Positions 9,237-20,089 of a stretch of 64,000 nt of DNA are shown in pieces. Made by a program: the position numbers and the translations under genes. Under the pieces are notes generated by a model. That model made no database searches and was not told where the DNA came from. It saw nothing but the letters and a program-made list of their open reading frames with translations. Numbering within the stretch: position 1 is the stretch's first letter; each line of letters starts with the position of its first letter. Source of the DNA: Methanosphaera cuniculi (GTDB taxonomy: Archaea > Methanobacteriota > Methanobacteria > Methanobacteriales > Methanobacteriaceae); NCBI RefSeq assembly GCF_003149675.1, contig NZ_LWMS01000010.1:62001-126000 (forward strand), written 5' to 3'.

Positions 9237-9684
9237 ATAAATGAAACGTAAACTTATAAAAAAAAATAAAGAAGGATTCTCAATATAAAAAATAAAACAG
9301 ATGAAATTGTTTTAATTAAACCCCTCTTTTTTCTTCTTTATCATAAATAAAAAAAAATATAACCTCCAGTATTCTAAAAAAAAAATGATTCTATTAAAAA
9401 AAAGAAAAACAATTATATTATAATGTTTTTCTAAAAACTTTACACTATTATACTCTTTTTTTTTAATTGATTTTTTTCTAAAAAAAAACTAACTTTTTTT
9501 ACAAAACTTACTATATTCTAATAAAAACATGACAAAAAAAAATTGTAAAAAAAAATAAAACTTTAATTATTTTTCCTTTTAAACTTCTTATTCTAAAAAA
9601 AAAACATGGAATAAAATTTTTAACTACTCTAAAAAAAAGAAGATAAATAGTTAGGGTGGAGAATTTTAATAAAAAAAACCTTTT
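9237..9684. other. convergent A+T-rich spacer
   Basis: Lies between the 3' ends of the aquaporin and the 166-aa hypothetical gene. It holds several T- and A-runs (for example around 9325) that may terminate transcription from both sides. No ORF or clear hairpin. Confidence 0.4.
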
Positions 9685-10185
9685 TTAGTTATCAATTTGA
9701 GATATTAACTGCATAATTTCAGCAGCTTGCATTTGGTCAAGTTTCATTGTTTTAACAGCTTTAATTGTAGCTTGTGTTAAATTTAAGTTTGTTACAACAA
9801 GATTTTCTGTAACATACTTTCTAAATGCATCATAACTTGACTCTGTTTTTAATGCACGACGAAGTTCACGTTGTACTGGTTGAAGTTTTTCATCAAGTAC
9901 ATATGCAAGATCAGCAATAGCCTCATCATTTGCTTTAACCATCTGTTTTTGAAGAGTTTGTCCAATATCATTTTGTGTAAATCTTTTCTCAAGTTCATCA
10001 ATAATATATTCATCTACAACTTCATTATCCTTATAATCCTTATTTAGTTTTTTATCATCTTTATATTCATCAACAAATTCATCAAAAAAGGTATCTATTA
10101 ACTCTTTTTTATTGTCAAATAAATCTTCAATTGTTGAAATAAGCACACTGCTTGCATATGTTTTAATTGTTTCTACATCTATCAT
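9685..10185 (-). CDS. hypothetical protein, helical, acidic N-terminal half
   Basis: A 166-aa protein that I do not recognise. It has no signal peptide or membrane segment and is predicted mainly helical, with a strongly acidic first half (DEFVDEYKDDKK region) and a more neutral second half rich in Gln, Ala and Leu (KMDQMQAAEIMQLI-like end). AAGGA precedes the ATG. It is monocistronic and divergent from the MFS exporter across about 100 bases, so a shared regulatory region is possible. Confidence 0.65.
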   Translation of the reverse strand: MIDVETIKTYASSVLISTIEDLFDNKKELIDTFFDEFVDEYKDDKKLNKDYKDNEVVDEYIIDELEKRFTQNDIGQTLQKQMVKANDEAIADLAYVLDEKLQPVQRELRRALKTESSYDAFRKYVTENLVVTNLNLTQATIKAVKTMKLDQMQAAEIMQLISQIDN

Positions 10186-10291
10186 TTCATATCATTATCC
10201 TTATTATCAGTTTATATTTAACGTTAAAATTAATTTTATATTACTTTATTTATTATTAATATAAATACTTATTTTTCATATATTATATAAT

Positions 10292-11677
10292 ATGCAAGAA
10301 GAAACAATAAATAAGTACATTATTATTGTATCAATAATATCTTCTTTTGCTGTAGCATTTACATCAAATGCCGTTTCAGTTGCACTTCCTGTAATTGCAC
10401 ATGATCTAAACATTAGTAACATAATGCAAAACTGGATTGTGAGCATATACCTGCTTATCATAGCAGCAGCAAGTGTACCTTTCGGAAAAATATGTGTAAA
10501 GTATGGACTTAAACTCACATATGAAATTGGACTAATTGTATATATGATAGGTGCAATTCTATCAGGAATGGCTCCAGACATATCAGTTCTTATAATTTCA
10601 AGAATAATACAAGCACTTGGATCTGCCATATTATTTGTTAATGGAATGGCTCTTATTACAGCACAACTTCCAGAAAACAAAAGAGGTCAATCAATTGGAT
10701 TTACAGTAACAGGTGTTTATATTGGTCTTGCCTTAGCTCCAACAATAAGTGGAATTTTATCACAAAATGTATCATGGAGAAGTGTTTTCTATGTTACAAT
10801 ACCACTAACATTAATATCATTATTTTTACTTATGCGAATTAAAAAAGAGTGGAAAATGGAAGAAGAAAAACCAATTGATATTCGTGGATCTCTTCTATAT
10901 GTAGTAGGAATAATATTATTAATGTATGGATTTACAAGAATAAATGAATCAGTTGGAATTATTTTATTCATACTTGGAATACTAGTTCTTGCAGAATTTA
11001 TAAAATATGAACTTAAAATTAAAAATCCAATCTATGAAATAAGACTATTTAAAAATAAGATATATACAGCATCAAACATTGCATCATTAATAAGCTATTT
11101 TGCAACATTTGTAGTAACATATATCTTAAATTACCACTTCCAATACATACATGGACTAGATCCTCAGACAAGTGGAATAGTACTTGTTGTAACACCTGTC
11201 ATAATGGCAATAATAGCTCCAATATCTGGACGTTTATCAGATAAATATCCACCTCAAATAATTACAGCAATAGGAATGGGACTTGTTACAATAGCATTAT
11301 TCATATTAACATTCTTAGATAAAACAACACCATTTGCACTAGTACTACTTGCAATGATACTTCAAGGAGTAGGATTCGGTTTCTTCTCATCACCAAACAG
11401 TAACATAATAATGAGTTCTGTAGATAAAGATGATGTAGGAACAGCATCAGCATCACTATCAACCGTAAGAACCATAGGACAATCATTTAGTCTAGGACTT
11501 CTTACAGTAGTATTTGCATTTATCATGGGAAATGTACCAATTATACCATCAAACTACTATCTATTGATTCAAAGTAGTCAAATGACAATGGCAATAGCAA
11601 CATTCCTATGTCTAATTGTAGTATTCCTATCTCTTAAAGGACTAAATTATCATAAAGAAAAGAAAAATATAGAATAA
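10292..11677 (+). CDS. MFS transporter, DHA2 (EmrB/QacA-like) drug exporter
   Basis: A 461-aa integral membrane protein with about 14 hydrophobic segments, typical of the DHA2 proton-antiport family that exports drugs or toxic compounds. LPVIAHDLNI and the motif C-like GVYIGLALAPTISG (about residue 145) support this. The loop after TM6 carries the IKKEWKMEEEKP linker. No Shine-Dalgarno is visible before the ATG; a TATA-like ATAAATACTTAT about 26 bases upstream suggests a leaderless transcript. The substrate cannot be inferred. Confidence 0.88.
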   Translation: MQEETINKYIIIVSIISSFAVAFTSNAVSVALPVIAHDLNISNIMQNWIVSIYLLIIAAASVPFGKICVKYGLKLTYEIGLIVYMIGAILSGMAPDISVLIISRIIQALGSAILFVNGMALITAQLPENKRGQSIGFTVTGVYIGLALAPTISGILSQNVSWRSVFYVTIPLTLISLFLLMRIKKEWKMEEEKPIDIRGSLLYVVGIILLMYGFTRINESVGIILFILGILVLAEFIKYELKIKNPIYEIRLFKNKIYTASNIASLISYFATFVVTYILNYHFQYIHGLDPQTSGIVLVVTPVIMAIIAPISGRLSDKYPPQIITAIGMGLVTIALFILTFLDKTTPFALVLLAMILQGVGFGFFSSPNSNIIMSSVDKDDVGTASASLSTVRTIGQSFSLGLLTVVFAFIMGNVPIIPSNYYLLIQSSQMTMAIATFLCLIVVFLSLKGLNYHKEKKNIE

Positions 11678-11806
11678 AAATACCTAACAAATTTCTCTTC
11701 TTTTTATCTTTTTTTAAAAAAAACTAAATTAAAAACTTTTATTTATAAATATAAAGAAAATAGAAGTAATATTAATATCAAAAAATGAAAAGAGAGGATG
11801 TAATAA

Positions 11807-12223
11807 ATGAACACTACTAAAAATATACTAGTTATTTTAATATTTTTTGATATAATATTTCTAATAATATTCAACTTTTACCTATTTTTAATGACAACTT
11901 TAATTATAATACTACTATTCATATATGAATTTATAATGAAACCTGAAGTAGAATATGATGATAAATACTATGAAGATGAATACAACATGAATAATCCTAA
12001 CTTACCAGATATAAGATTATTTTATCGTGATAATATGAATTTTCCATTCTCACATTGTATAATATGTGGATATCGTGATGAATGTGATCCATGGTATTAT
12101 TGTCTTTTCTTTAATTGTCAACCACATACATCAGATTATAAATACAATGATTTATACTATGATTACATTGATTATCTTAATGAATACGGCGAAGATGTAC
12201 TTGATGAGTGGTATTATGAATAA
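11807..12223 (+). CDS. small membrane protein with acidic Tyr-rich Cys-containing tail
   Basis: A 138-aa protein of unknown family. Residues about 8-45 form one or two hydrophobic segments; the rest is soluble, rich in Asp, Glu and Tyr, with a cysteine group (CIICGYRDEC ... CLFFNC) that could bind metal or form disulfides. It ends in a run of Tyr/Asp/Glu residues. GAGGATG lies at good spacing before the ATG. A separate gene between the MFS exporter and the MscS channel on the same strand. Confidence 0.6.
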   Translation: MNTTKNILVILIFFDIIFLIIFNFYLFLMTTLIIILLFIYEFIMKPEVEYDDKYYEDEYNMNNPNLPDIRLFYRDNMNFPFSHCIICGYRDECDPWYYCLFFNCQPHTSDYKYNDLYYDYIDYLNEYGEDVLDEWYYE

Positions 12224-12360
12224 AAAAAAAGTGAAAAAAATAGAAGATAAAGTTTTTTTTTGATAAATTAAATTTTTTTTTGTAGATAATTATTTTATTT
12301 TTAACATAACATAACTATTTAATATAATAACTACTGGTTTTGGAGGTGAAGTTTTAGTTT

Positions 12361-13113
12361 ATGGCTGCTATTGATTTTAATGATATTGAAGTTATACTTA
12401 GACTTATTTGTTCAATTGTTATTCCAATAATTTTAACTATGATTATAAAACATCTTCTTATCAAATTTCAGAAAAAAACAGGATCAATTACAAAAGATAA
12501 CATTTCAACAATAATGAAAATAATACGAATTATTGCAGTAATTGTAATAATAATTGGATGTCTTGATGTACTTGGTGTTAATATTGAATCTCTATTTGTA
12601 AGTTTAGGTCTTGTAACATTAGCATTAACACTAGCTGCTAAAGAGTTACTTTCAAATCTTATTGCAGGACTTAATATTGTCATAGAAAAACCATTTACAA
12701 CAGGTGATATGATAGGAGTAAATAACTATAAAGGAATAGTTCAAAAGATTGGATTTAAAAATGTTGAACTTCTTGCAAAAGATGAGACAATAATTGTTCC
12801 AAATATTATATTTTCACAAAATTCATATATCAACTATACAAAAAATGGTAAATTTATGCAGAAAATAAAATTTTCACTTCAAAATAATCAATACTTGGAT
12901 GAAAATCTTAAGATAATTGATGATATCATAAAAAATTGTGATGATTTAGATAAAAAATATAAATATTCCATAAATGTACGTAGTTTTGATGATAATGGAG
13001 TTAATATTACAGTTAAAGTTCCAATAAAAGATATTGATAATAGAAAAGTTATTGTATCAAAAATACTTGTTGAAATTTATGATAAAATAAAAATAGATCC
13101 AACAAAAGATTAA
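12361..13113 (+). CDS. MscS-family mechanosensitive ion channel
   Basis: A 250-aa small-conductance mechanosensitive channel that releases solutes on osmotic downshock. Three N-terminal hydrophobic segments are followed by the conserved pore-lining/beta-domain region (LAAKELLSNLIAGL, about residue 92, then EKPFTTGDMI and VPNIIFSQNSYINYT). The length matches minimal MscS proteins. The GGAGGTG ahead of it lies about 15 bases from the ATG, longer than usual, but a stop codon in between excludes an earlier start. Confidence 0.9.
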   Translation: MAAIDFNDIEVILRLICSIVIPIILTMIIKHLLIKFQKKTGSITKDNISTIMKIIRIIAVIVIIIGCLDVLGVNIESLFVSLGLVTLALTLAAKELLSNLIAGLNIVIEKPFTTGDMIGVNNYKGIVQKIGFKNVELLAKDETIIVPNIIFSQNSYINYTKNGKFMQKIKFSLQNNQYLDENLKIIDDIIKNCDDLDKKYKYSINVRSFDDNGVNITVKVPIKDIDNRKVIVSKILVEIYDKIKIDPTKD

Positions 13114-13357
13114 CTAAAATACAAATTTACACTATATATAGTTATCATTAAATTAGAAAAAAATAGATTTTCATCAAAAATTAGGAATATTAATTTCTTT
13201 TTTTAGGGGAGTTTATGCTCTTTATCACTTTTTTTAGTTGAAAAAATATGATATTAAAGTAATTTTACTTTTTTTTATATTACTTTAATATATATTAGTC
13301 TTTTAAATTTTCTTATTTTTTTTATTTTTTAATTATTTTACAGATGTCTTAAAAGTC

Positions 13358-13693
13358 TTATTTGTATAAGATTCTTATTTCTTTTACATCTGTATCAGGT
13401 TTATCTGATAATAATTCTGCAAAGTAAATCTCTACTTTTAGATTTTCTTCTAGCATGTCTTTTGTTGATTTTCCAAAGTCTATAAATGCATCTGTTTGCA
13501 TGTGAGATTCTAATGCTTCTTTAGATTCCCATTTTTCAATGAAAGTTAGAGTTTTATCTTCCACATTTTCATATAGGTTATATGCTATGTTTCCATAATG
13601 TGTTCTGCTTTCTGCTATTAAGTCATTTGCTTTTTTAATGATTTCGTCTTTTTCATCGTTTTTTGGCTTTAAAGTTGCGTTTACTATTATCAT
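13358..13693 (-). CDS. antibiotic biosynthesis monooxygenase (ABM) domain protein
   Basis: A 111-aa single-domain protein with a dimeric alpha-beta barrel ABM fold, like YgiN quinol monooxygenase. The typical pattern is visible: beta strand IIVNATLKPK, NLYENVEDKTLTFIEKWES in the middle and LESHMQTDAF. Family members act on quinones or as heme/flavin-free monooxygenases; the substrate here is unknown. AGGAG precedes the ATG. Monocistronic. Confidence 0.85.
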   Translation of the reverse strand: MIIVNATLKPKNDEKDEIIKKANDLIAESRTHYGNIAYNLYENVEDKTLTFIEKWESKEALESHMQTDAFIDFGKSTKDMLEENLKVEIYFAELLSDKPDTDVKEIRILYK

Positions 13694-13885
13694 TGTTGAT
13701 TTCTCCTATATTTTTAATAAGGTAAATACTAATATATACTTGATTTTATTTATAGTTAACTTGAATTCATTATTTGAAAAAGGTGTAAAAAAGAGAAAAG
13801 ATGAAAAAAATCTTAACTCATAAATTTTTTTTACAAATCCTCTTAAAAAAAAATAAATAATTCATTGTAATATAAACTTCTAATA

Positions 13886-16800
13886 CTACAGTTTTTCTCC
13901 AATTATATGAAGATCGTTATATGTAGTATTGAACGATTGTCTGTCCTCCTTAGATTTTTTTATATTTTCTGTTTTCTTTGTATTATTTGTGTTATTCGAC
14001 TTACTTTCATTAAAATTTAGTGTGTATTTTAATGGTTTATATATTTGATTTCCTGAATAACAAATGGTAATATTATATACAAAACGTGCAGATGAGCTTA
14101 TTGTTACATATAACTTATCACTGCCATGTTTTATTTGGGTTTTATTGGTTATTGTTTTTCCATTTATTTTTATAACAAAATTTCCACCATAAATGGGCAT
14201 GTTGGTGGTATTTGTCATAAGACTAATTTGGATTTTATAATCATCAAACCTTTTATATGTATTATTTGATAATGTTGCAATAACATCTTGTGATTCTATG
14301 TATAATTTAGAGCTTGTTGTATTTTTGATATACATATTATTTCCACCATATACCACACTAAGTGTATATACTTTATTTGTAAAACTTTGAGGTATAAGAT
14401 AGTTTAAAGTTGCTATTGAATTATTAACTTTACATAAATTGTTTTACCATTTGTATCTTTCAGGGATTTATAATTAATTTTAAAGACCACTACACCTTTT
14501 TTAACTGGATTATTTTCATAATCTAGTATTTTTACAGATAGATTTGTTTTTATTCCAGGTGTTATTTTAAAATCATCCATGTATATTTTCACACTTTTTT
14601 TAGTTATATGAAGTGTGGATGTGTTAGTAAAGATTTGTTTTAAATTTCCCTGATGATATATAATATCAAGTCTATTTTCTGTTGCTTGAATACCTTCACT
14701 AACATGATAGTTTAGGAATGTTATCTTGTTTTGTTTTATTAATACAGTTCCATTTATTGTTTTTTGATTTAGTTTAAATGCATATTTTCCAGTTAAGTTT
14801 GTTTTTATATTCTCAAGTGTAGCTGTAATGTTTATAATTCCACCAGCTTCTGTTGTAATATCATTAAACTTAAGATATGGTTTTGCTATAGAGTAATTTT
14901 TAGTTATGAAATTTTGATTATTGAAAGAATCTTTTATATTTATAATAGATTTAATCATACCATATCTTGTTATCTTCATATTATTATCAGAGACAATCAT
15001 GGAATTATTTTGTCGTATTTGATGAATAAGGTAGGTTTTATTATAAAATAATTCATCATCACAGAAAAGTTTTAAATTTACAGATATGTTATATCCAGAA
15101 CCATTACCAGTATTTTTAATAAGAACCATTTGGCCAATATTATCACCATAATAGTAGGTTTCAGGTAGGATTGTAACGTTGTATGTGGAAATATTTAATG
15201 AAACATAATGAATAATTTTTGAGTTATTTTGAAAATAATTTTCTTTTGTTGTGTTAAGTTGAATTTTAATATCACATGCTTTATTTGAAGTAGCATAGAT
15301 TTGTAGTATTTTAGTTTCACCAGGATTAAGTTGTGATATAATCCATGTGTTATTTTCTAAATTGCTACTGCTATTTTTTAAAGTTAGTGTATTAGGAATT
15401 ATATTTTTAACACTAATATTACGTCCTATACCTTTTCCATTATTTGTTATGGTAATATTATAGTTTATTTCATCATCCAGATTATATGAATTTGGTGCCA
15501 TCAATTTAAGATTGTATAATGGGGATTTAATGGTTATATTTTCATATATTATAGTAGATGTGAAATTAACATTATCAATGTATTCTATTTTTAACTGATT
15601 TAGGTTATCATTTTGATTGACGAGTTCATAGTAATATGTACTATTTGTTACTTTTTGTGAATTTATGATTGTTTCATTGATTTTAAGTTGTATTACTCCT
15701 GAGTTTATTGTTGTATTGTAGATGGTGTTTGGTTTTATTGTTATGTTAATTGGTATATTTTCATCATAATTAAATGATTTTTTATTCATGTTAAGTGTGA
15801 TTGTGTTTTGTGTTAGATTGTTTTTTGTGTATGTGTTGTTTTGGGTTTGTTTGTATGTGTTGTTGTTTGATTTAAAGAGATTTGGAGATTTGTTGTTTGT
15901 GAAGTTATTTTGTGTTATGTGTGTTTGTCCATCTTTTTGGTTTATTAGTGTATCTTTTAGATAATTTTGGTTAAAATTATTTTCTGATACATATATTGTT
16001 GCATTGTTATTTTCAATTCCAATATTTAGGTTGTTTTTTTGTATTAATGATTTTTGTATGTTTAATTTTGATTTTGTATTGTTAATTAAACATGTTGCAT
16101 TATTTTCTTCTATTATGGAATTTATTATTTCTAGTGTTTCATCATTGATGATTAGTGTTTTATGTTGATTTTCTTTTAGTGTTACGTTGTTTAGTTGTAG
16201 TTTTGCCTGGTTTTTTATTAGTGTTGTGTTTGCTGTATTTTGTGTGATAATTGTATTTTCGAGTATTATTTGTTTTGAGTTTATACGATTGTAAATTATT
16301 GAATTATTAGCAGTATTTTGTGTTATGTTTGTATTGTTGATTATTATATGTGTTGCATCATAGTTGTAGATGCATGCTCCATTTAAGGCTGTGTTATTGT
16401 AGAAGTTTGTATTGTTTAGTGTTAGTGTTGTGGTTGTAGTTGGTGTTTCAATTAAGTATATTGCTCCACCATTTATTGCACTATTTTGTGTGAAGTTTGT
16501 GTTGTTTATTGTTAGGTTTGCTTTGTTGTGTATTGCTGCTCCACCTAGGTTTTTTCCGCTAATTTGGTTGTTTTTGAATGTTATATTATTGATTGTTAGA
16601 TTTCCCTGGTTTTGTACTGCTGCATATATTTGATCGCATGTGTTTGTTATTGTCATGTTAGCTAGTGTTATAGTTGTGTTTTCTGCTATTTTTAGAAATG
16701 TTTTTGTGTTTTTTCCATCTATAATGCTTCCTTGACCATTTATTGTTAGGTTGGTTTTCTCACTTTTACTATCCCATGTGATGGGATTTGTTATGATGTA

Positions 16801-17013
16801 GTTGTCTTTTTTTAGATTAATATGATAGTTACATTCACCTTTAGTTTTTGCATCTTCGATTTGTGTTTCAAGTTGTGTGTAGTTTGTTACTTGTTTTGTT
16901 ATTGTCGTTGTTGTGGTTGTTGTGGTGTTATCTGTTGCTGTGATTGTATTTATTGTTATTATTGTAAATAGTAATATCAGTATTAATTTTTTATTGTTAT
17001 TTTTTAGGTTCAT
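13886..17013 (-). pseudogene. adhesin-like surface protein, single frameshift near its 3' end
   Basis: The main frame (14413-17013, 866 aa) starts with a signal peptide cleaved near ITA-TDN and a Thr run. About 250 residues of Asn/Thr-rich beta-helix repeats follow (LTINNxxFxxNxA pattern), then several CARDB/Ig-like domains ending in KINYKSLKDTNGKTIYVK. The frame shifts at an AAA run (14429-14431). The next frame continues seamlessly with VNNSIATLNYLIP and VYTLSVVYGGNNMY, then reads on through the former 156-aa ORF to 13886. Adding one A restores one protein of about 1040 aa with an intact last Ig-like domain. Methanosphaera adhesin-like proteins are surface-exposed and presumed to bind host or microbial partners. 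Inactivation, phase switching or a base-call error are all possible. Confidence 0.8.
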
Positions 17014-17348
17014 ATCCTATATATTTTACAATAAATCAATATTTATTTTAAACATTGAATACTTTTAATTTTATTTTTAAACTATATAAATGTTATGGTA
17101 TAAAATTAAACAATTTCAAAAAAAATAAATAAAATAATAAAAAAATTTTAAAAAAATAAGTAAAAATTAAATTAAAACTAAAATATTTTCTAAAAAATAT
17201 ATGAAAAAATATAAATTAATATAATTACTATTTTACACTTAATTACATTAAATATAAAATCTAATTTAAAATAAACCCATAATATAATAACAAATCAAAC
17301 CTATAAAAAGAATAAATTATTATTATCAAAAAAAAATGAGGATATATT
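17014..17348. other. divergent promoter region, A+T-rich
   Basis: Separates the adhesin-like gene (minus) from the first aldo/keto reductase (plus). It is almost pure A/T with several TATA-like elements; no ORF or repeat. Confidence 0.4.
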
Positions 17349-18488
17349 ATGGTAAATTTGGGCTTTGGAATGATGAGACTTCCACAAAAAAATAAAGATG
17401 ATGAAAAAAGCATAAACTACAATCAACTAAACACAATGGTAGATACCTATATTAAATCAGGTTTCAACTACTTTGATACAGCATATGGATATCATAAAGG
17501 AGAATCTGAAGTAGCATTAAAAAAAAGTGTGATAGATAGATATAATCGATCAGATATCATAGTAGCTGATAAACTTCCTGTATATATGATTAACAAACAA
17601 TCACAACTAAATGAAATATTTAACACACAACTTAAACGAACAAATGCTGGATATTTTGACTACTACCTGCTTCATGATATGGGAATACTATCAGATAAAG
17701 AAAACAAAGATATAGATATATTTAGTTTTACAAAAGATCTAAAAAAGCGTGGACTAATTAGAAAACTAGGATTTTCATCACATGCAGATGCAGAATATAT
17801 AGAAAATATACTTAAAAAACATCCTGAAGTTGATTTTATACAATTACAAATAAATTATCTTGACTGGGAAAATGACACAATACAATCACATAAATGTTAT
17901 GATGTAGCATGCAAATATAACAAACCCATAATTGTCATGGAACCACTTAAGGGAGGATTCCTTGTAAATGTACCTAAAAAAGCTGAAAAACTAATGCATG
18001 ATTATAATGGACAAACACCTATAATGTGGGCATTTAGGTTTTTAAGTGGTCTTGATAATATTATAATGATACTCTCAGGTATGAATAATAACAAACAAGT
18101 TATTGATAATATACAGATATTTAATGATTTACAACCACTTAATGATGAGGAACTTAATATTTTAGATGAGGTGGTTGATATTATTAATGAAAATATTGCT
18201 ATTAATTGTACATCTTGTCGTTATTGTATTAGTGTATGTCCTATTGGTATTGATATTGCAAAGCTTTTTGATATGTATAATCATGATATGATTGAAGATG
18301 CTCCTGGTTATACTGTTTGTGGTAATATTTATGTTAATTATTCAAAAGATGAAAAAAACCATATTGCCTCAGATTGTATTAAATGTAATAGATGTACTGA
18401 TCGTTGTCCACAACATTTAAATATTCCAAAACTTATGGATGATGTCAAAAATCGTTTTGAAACAGAAGTATATGGATTTAAAAAATAA
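17349..18488 (+). CDS. aldo/keto reductase with C-terminal 2x[4Fe-4S] domain (copy 1)
   Basis: A 379-aa AKR fold enzyme. The catalytic tetrad is visible: Asp in YFDTAYGY, Tyr in the same loop (YGYHKGESE), Lys in VADKLP and His in LLHDMG. After the barrel (about residue 285) come two clusters with CxxCxxCxxxCP spacing (CTSCRYCISVCP and CIKCNRCTDRCP), as in bacterial-type ferredoxin domains. Such proteins are thought to move electrons between a ferredoxin-like donor and a carbonyl substrate; the physiological substrate is unknown. First of six paralogues. AGGAT lies upstream of the ATG. Confidence 0.9.
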   Translation: MVNLGFGMMRLPQKNKDDEKSINYNQLNTMVDTYIKSGFNYFDTAYGYHKGESEVALKKSVIDRYNRSDIIVADKLPVYMINKQSQLNEIFNTQLKRTNAGYFDYYLLHDMGILSDKENKDIDIFSFTKDLKKRGLIRKLGFSSHADAEYIENILKKHPEVDFIQLQINYLDWENDTIQSHKCYDVACKYNKPIIVMEPLKGGFLVNVPKKAEKLMHDYNGQTPIMWAFRFLSGLDNIIMILSGMNNNKQVIDNIQIFNDLQPLNDEELNILDEVVDIINENIAINCTSCRYCISVCPIGIDIAKLFDMYNHDMIEDAPGYTVCGNIYVNYSKDEKNHIASDCIKCNRCTDRCPQHLNIPKLMDDVKNRFETEVYGFKK

Positions 18489-18765
18489 TACTTATCATTT
18501 ACATTAACCTTTTTTTTTATTCTCTTTTTTTTGATTATCATCATATTTATTTTAAACAATTTTCTAGTTTTTAATGTATTTTTTTTTAAATATTTTTCAC
18601 ACTATTTTTATGATGATGTCAATATTAAAATAAACAATTTAACATATATATAGATTCTAGTTTTAAATAAAATATATATAGTATAAAAAAAAGAATGATT
18701 TCTATATAATATTTTAATAACATAGTTATAAAAGAAATATTATATGAAAAAAACTATAAAAAAAG

Positions 18766-19122
18766 GTGCTAAAAATAACAGAATTTAACAAATGTACATG
18801 TGTAAAAGTAAACAAAGAAAAGATGGATCTAATAAAATCTAAAGGATTAAAACTTCAATGTATATTAGATAAAGCAATGGATAAAGAACTAGAACTTGAA
18901 TGTCTAACAAACAAAGAAGAAAAAATCAACTTACTAAACGCTGAAATTGAAAAACTAGAACAACAAAAACAAGAAGCAACAAAAAACACAAAAAAACACA
19001 TCAATGCAATAATAAAAAATCTGGAATTTATACAACAATACGAAGAAAAACAATACGACATACAAATCCAACAACTAACACTAGAAAGAGACTACATAGA
19101 AAAACATTGTCTTAAAAAATAG
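18766..19122 (+). CDS. small coiled-coil protein, unknown
   Basis: About 118 aa, predicted almost wholly helical, with a long heptad-rich stretch in the middle (NLLNAEIEKLEQQ region) and a Cys-containing N-terminal part (KCTCVKV). No family recognised. The start is uncertain: the only in-frame start is a GTG that is itself part of AAAGGTG; a Shine-Dalgarno reading of that motif would point to an AUA codon nine bases on. It lies alone between copies 1 and 2 of the aldo/keto reductase array. Confidence 0.55.
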   Translation: MLKITEFNKCTCVKVNKEKMDLIKSKGLKLQCILDKAMDKELELECLTNKEEKINLLNAEIEKLEQQKQEATKNTKKHINAIIKNLEFIQQYEEKQYDIQIQQLTLERDYIEKHCLKK

Positions 19123-19394
19123 AAAAAAAAGTAAAGATCCAACATAATCCCCCCAATATAATATGAAAAAACACGAATCTTATAATCTTTTTTAAACTTT
19201 ACTTTTTCACTAAAATAAATTATTTTATTAAAAAAAAATGAAAAAATCTTTTTATTTTAAGAAGTATTAAACATTAAATTCTTTTATTATATTTAAAATA
19301 AAAATTAGCAACTTAATCTTAAAAAAAATATTAATCTAACAATTACATGATTATCTCCCAAAAAAAAGACAATAAATAAAAGTATAGCAAAAAA

Positions 19395-20033
19395 ATGGGG
19401 GTTGTTAAAATTAAGAATTCCAAACATAATAAACTAAAAGGACCACTAACACAATATGGTCAATATAAAGAATTATTTCATAAAGCAGCACAAATAACAT
19501 ACAAATTAAATAACCTATCACCTGATGAAACTAATGAAAAAAAAGAATTATTTAAACAACTACTAGGATCAATAGGTGAAGATACAGAAATTTTAACACC
19601 ATTTTACTGTAACATAGGATCAAACATCCACCTAGGTCGTGGATGTTTCATAAACGTAAACTGTAACTTTCTAGATACAGATACTGTTGAAATTGGAGAC
19701 TACACACTACTAGCACCAGGCGTAAATGTAATATGTGCAGATCATCCAACAAAAACAACACAACGTATAGTACCAAAAAATGATAATTACAATAATAACT
19801 ACATAAAAGCTGACGGCTCATATGATGAAACAATAAATTACACCTTTACAAATACAAAACAAGAAGTAAAAATAGGAAAAAGATGCTGGATAGGAACAAA
19901 TGCAATTATACTTCCAGGTGTAACAATAGGTGATAATGTCATAGTAGCAGCAGGCAGTGTAGTAACAAAAGACATACCAGATAATATGATAGTAGGTGGG
20001 GTGCCTGCACATATAATCAGGGAAAATAAATAA
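19395..20033 (+). CDS. maltose/galactoside O-acetyltransferase-type hexapeptide transferase
   Basis: A 212-aa left-handed beta-helix acetyltransferase of the LacA/Maa type, which transfers acetyl from acetyl-CoA to a sugar hydroxyl. The N-terminal helical cap is followed by hexapeptide repeats ([13 protein letters not shown], then [17 protein letters not shown]). The catalytic His lies in CADHP, and [19 protein letters not shown] closes the helix. A 20-residue insertion between [10 protein letters not shown] and the second repeat block is slightly longer than usual. The ATG lacks a clear ribosome binding site. The sugar acceptor is unknown. Confidence 0.88.
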   Translation: MGVVKIKNSKHNKLKGPLTQYGQYKELFHKAAQITYKLNNLSPDETNEKKELFKQLLGSIGEDTEILTPFYCNIGSNIHLGRGCFINVNCNFLDTDTVEIGDYTLLAPGVNVICADHPTKTTQRIVPKNDNYNNNYIKADGSYDETINYTFTNTKQEVKIGKRCWIGTNAIILPGVTIGDNVIVAAGSVVTKDIPDNMIVGGVPAHIIRENK

Positions 20034-20089
20034 AAAAAAAGTATATAATATAAAATTAAATTTTTATCAAATAGGAGTGTAGAGTAACA

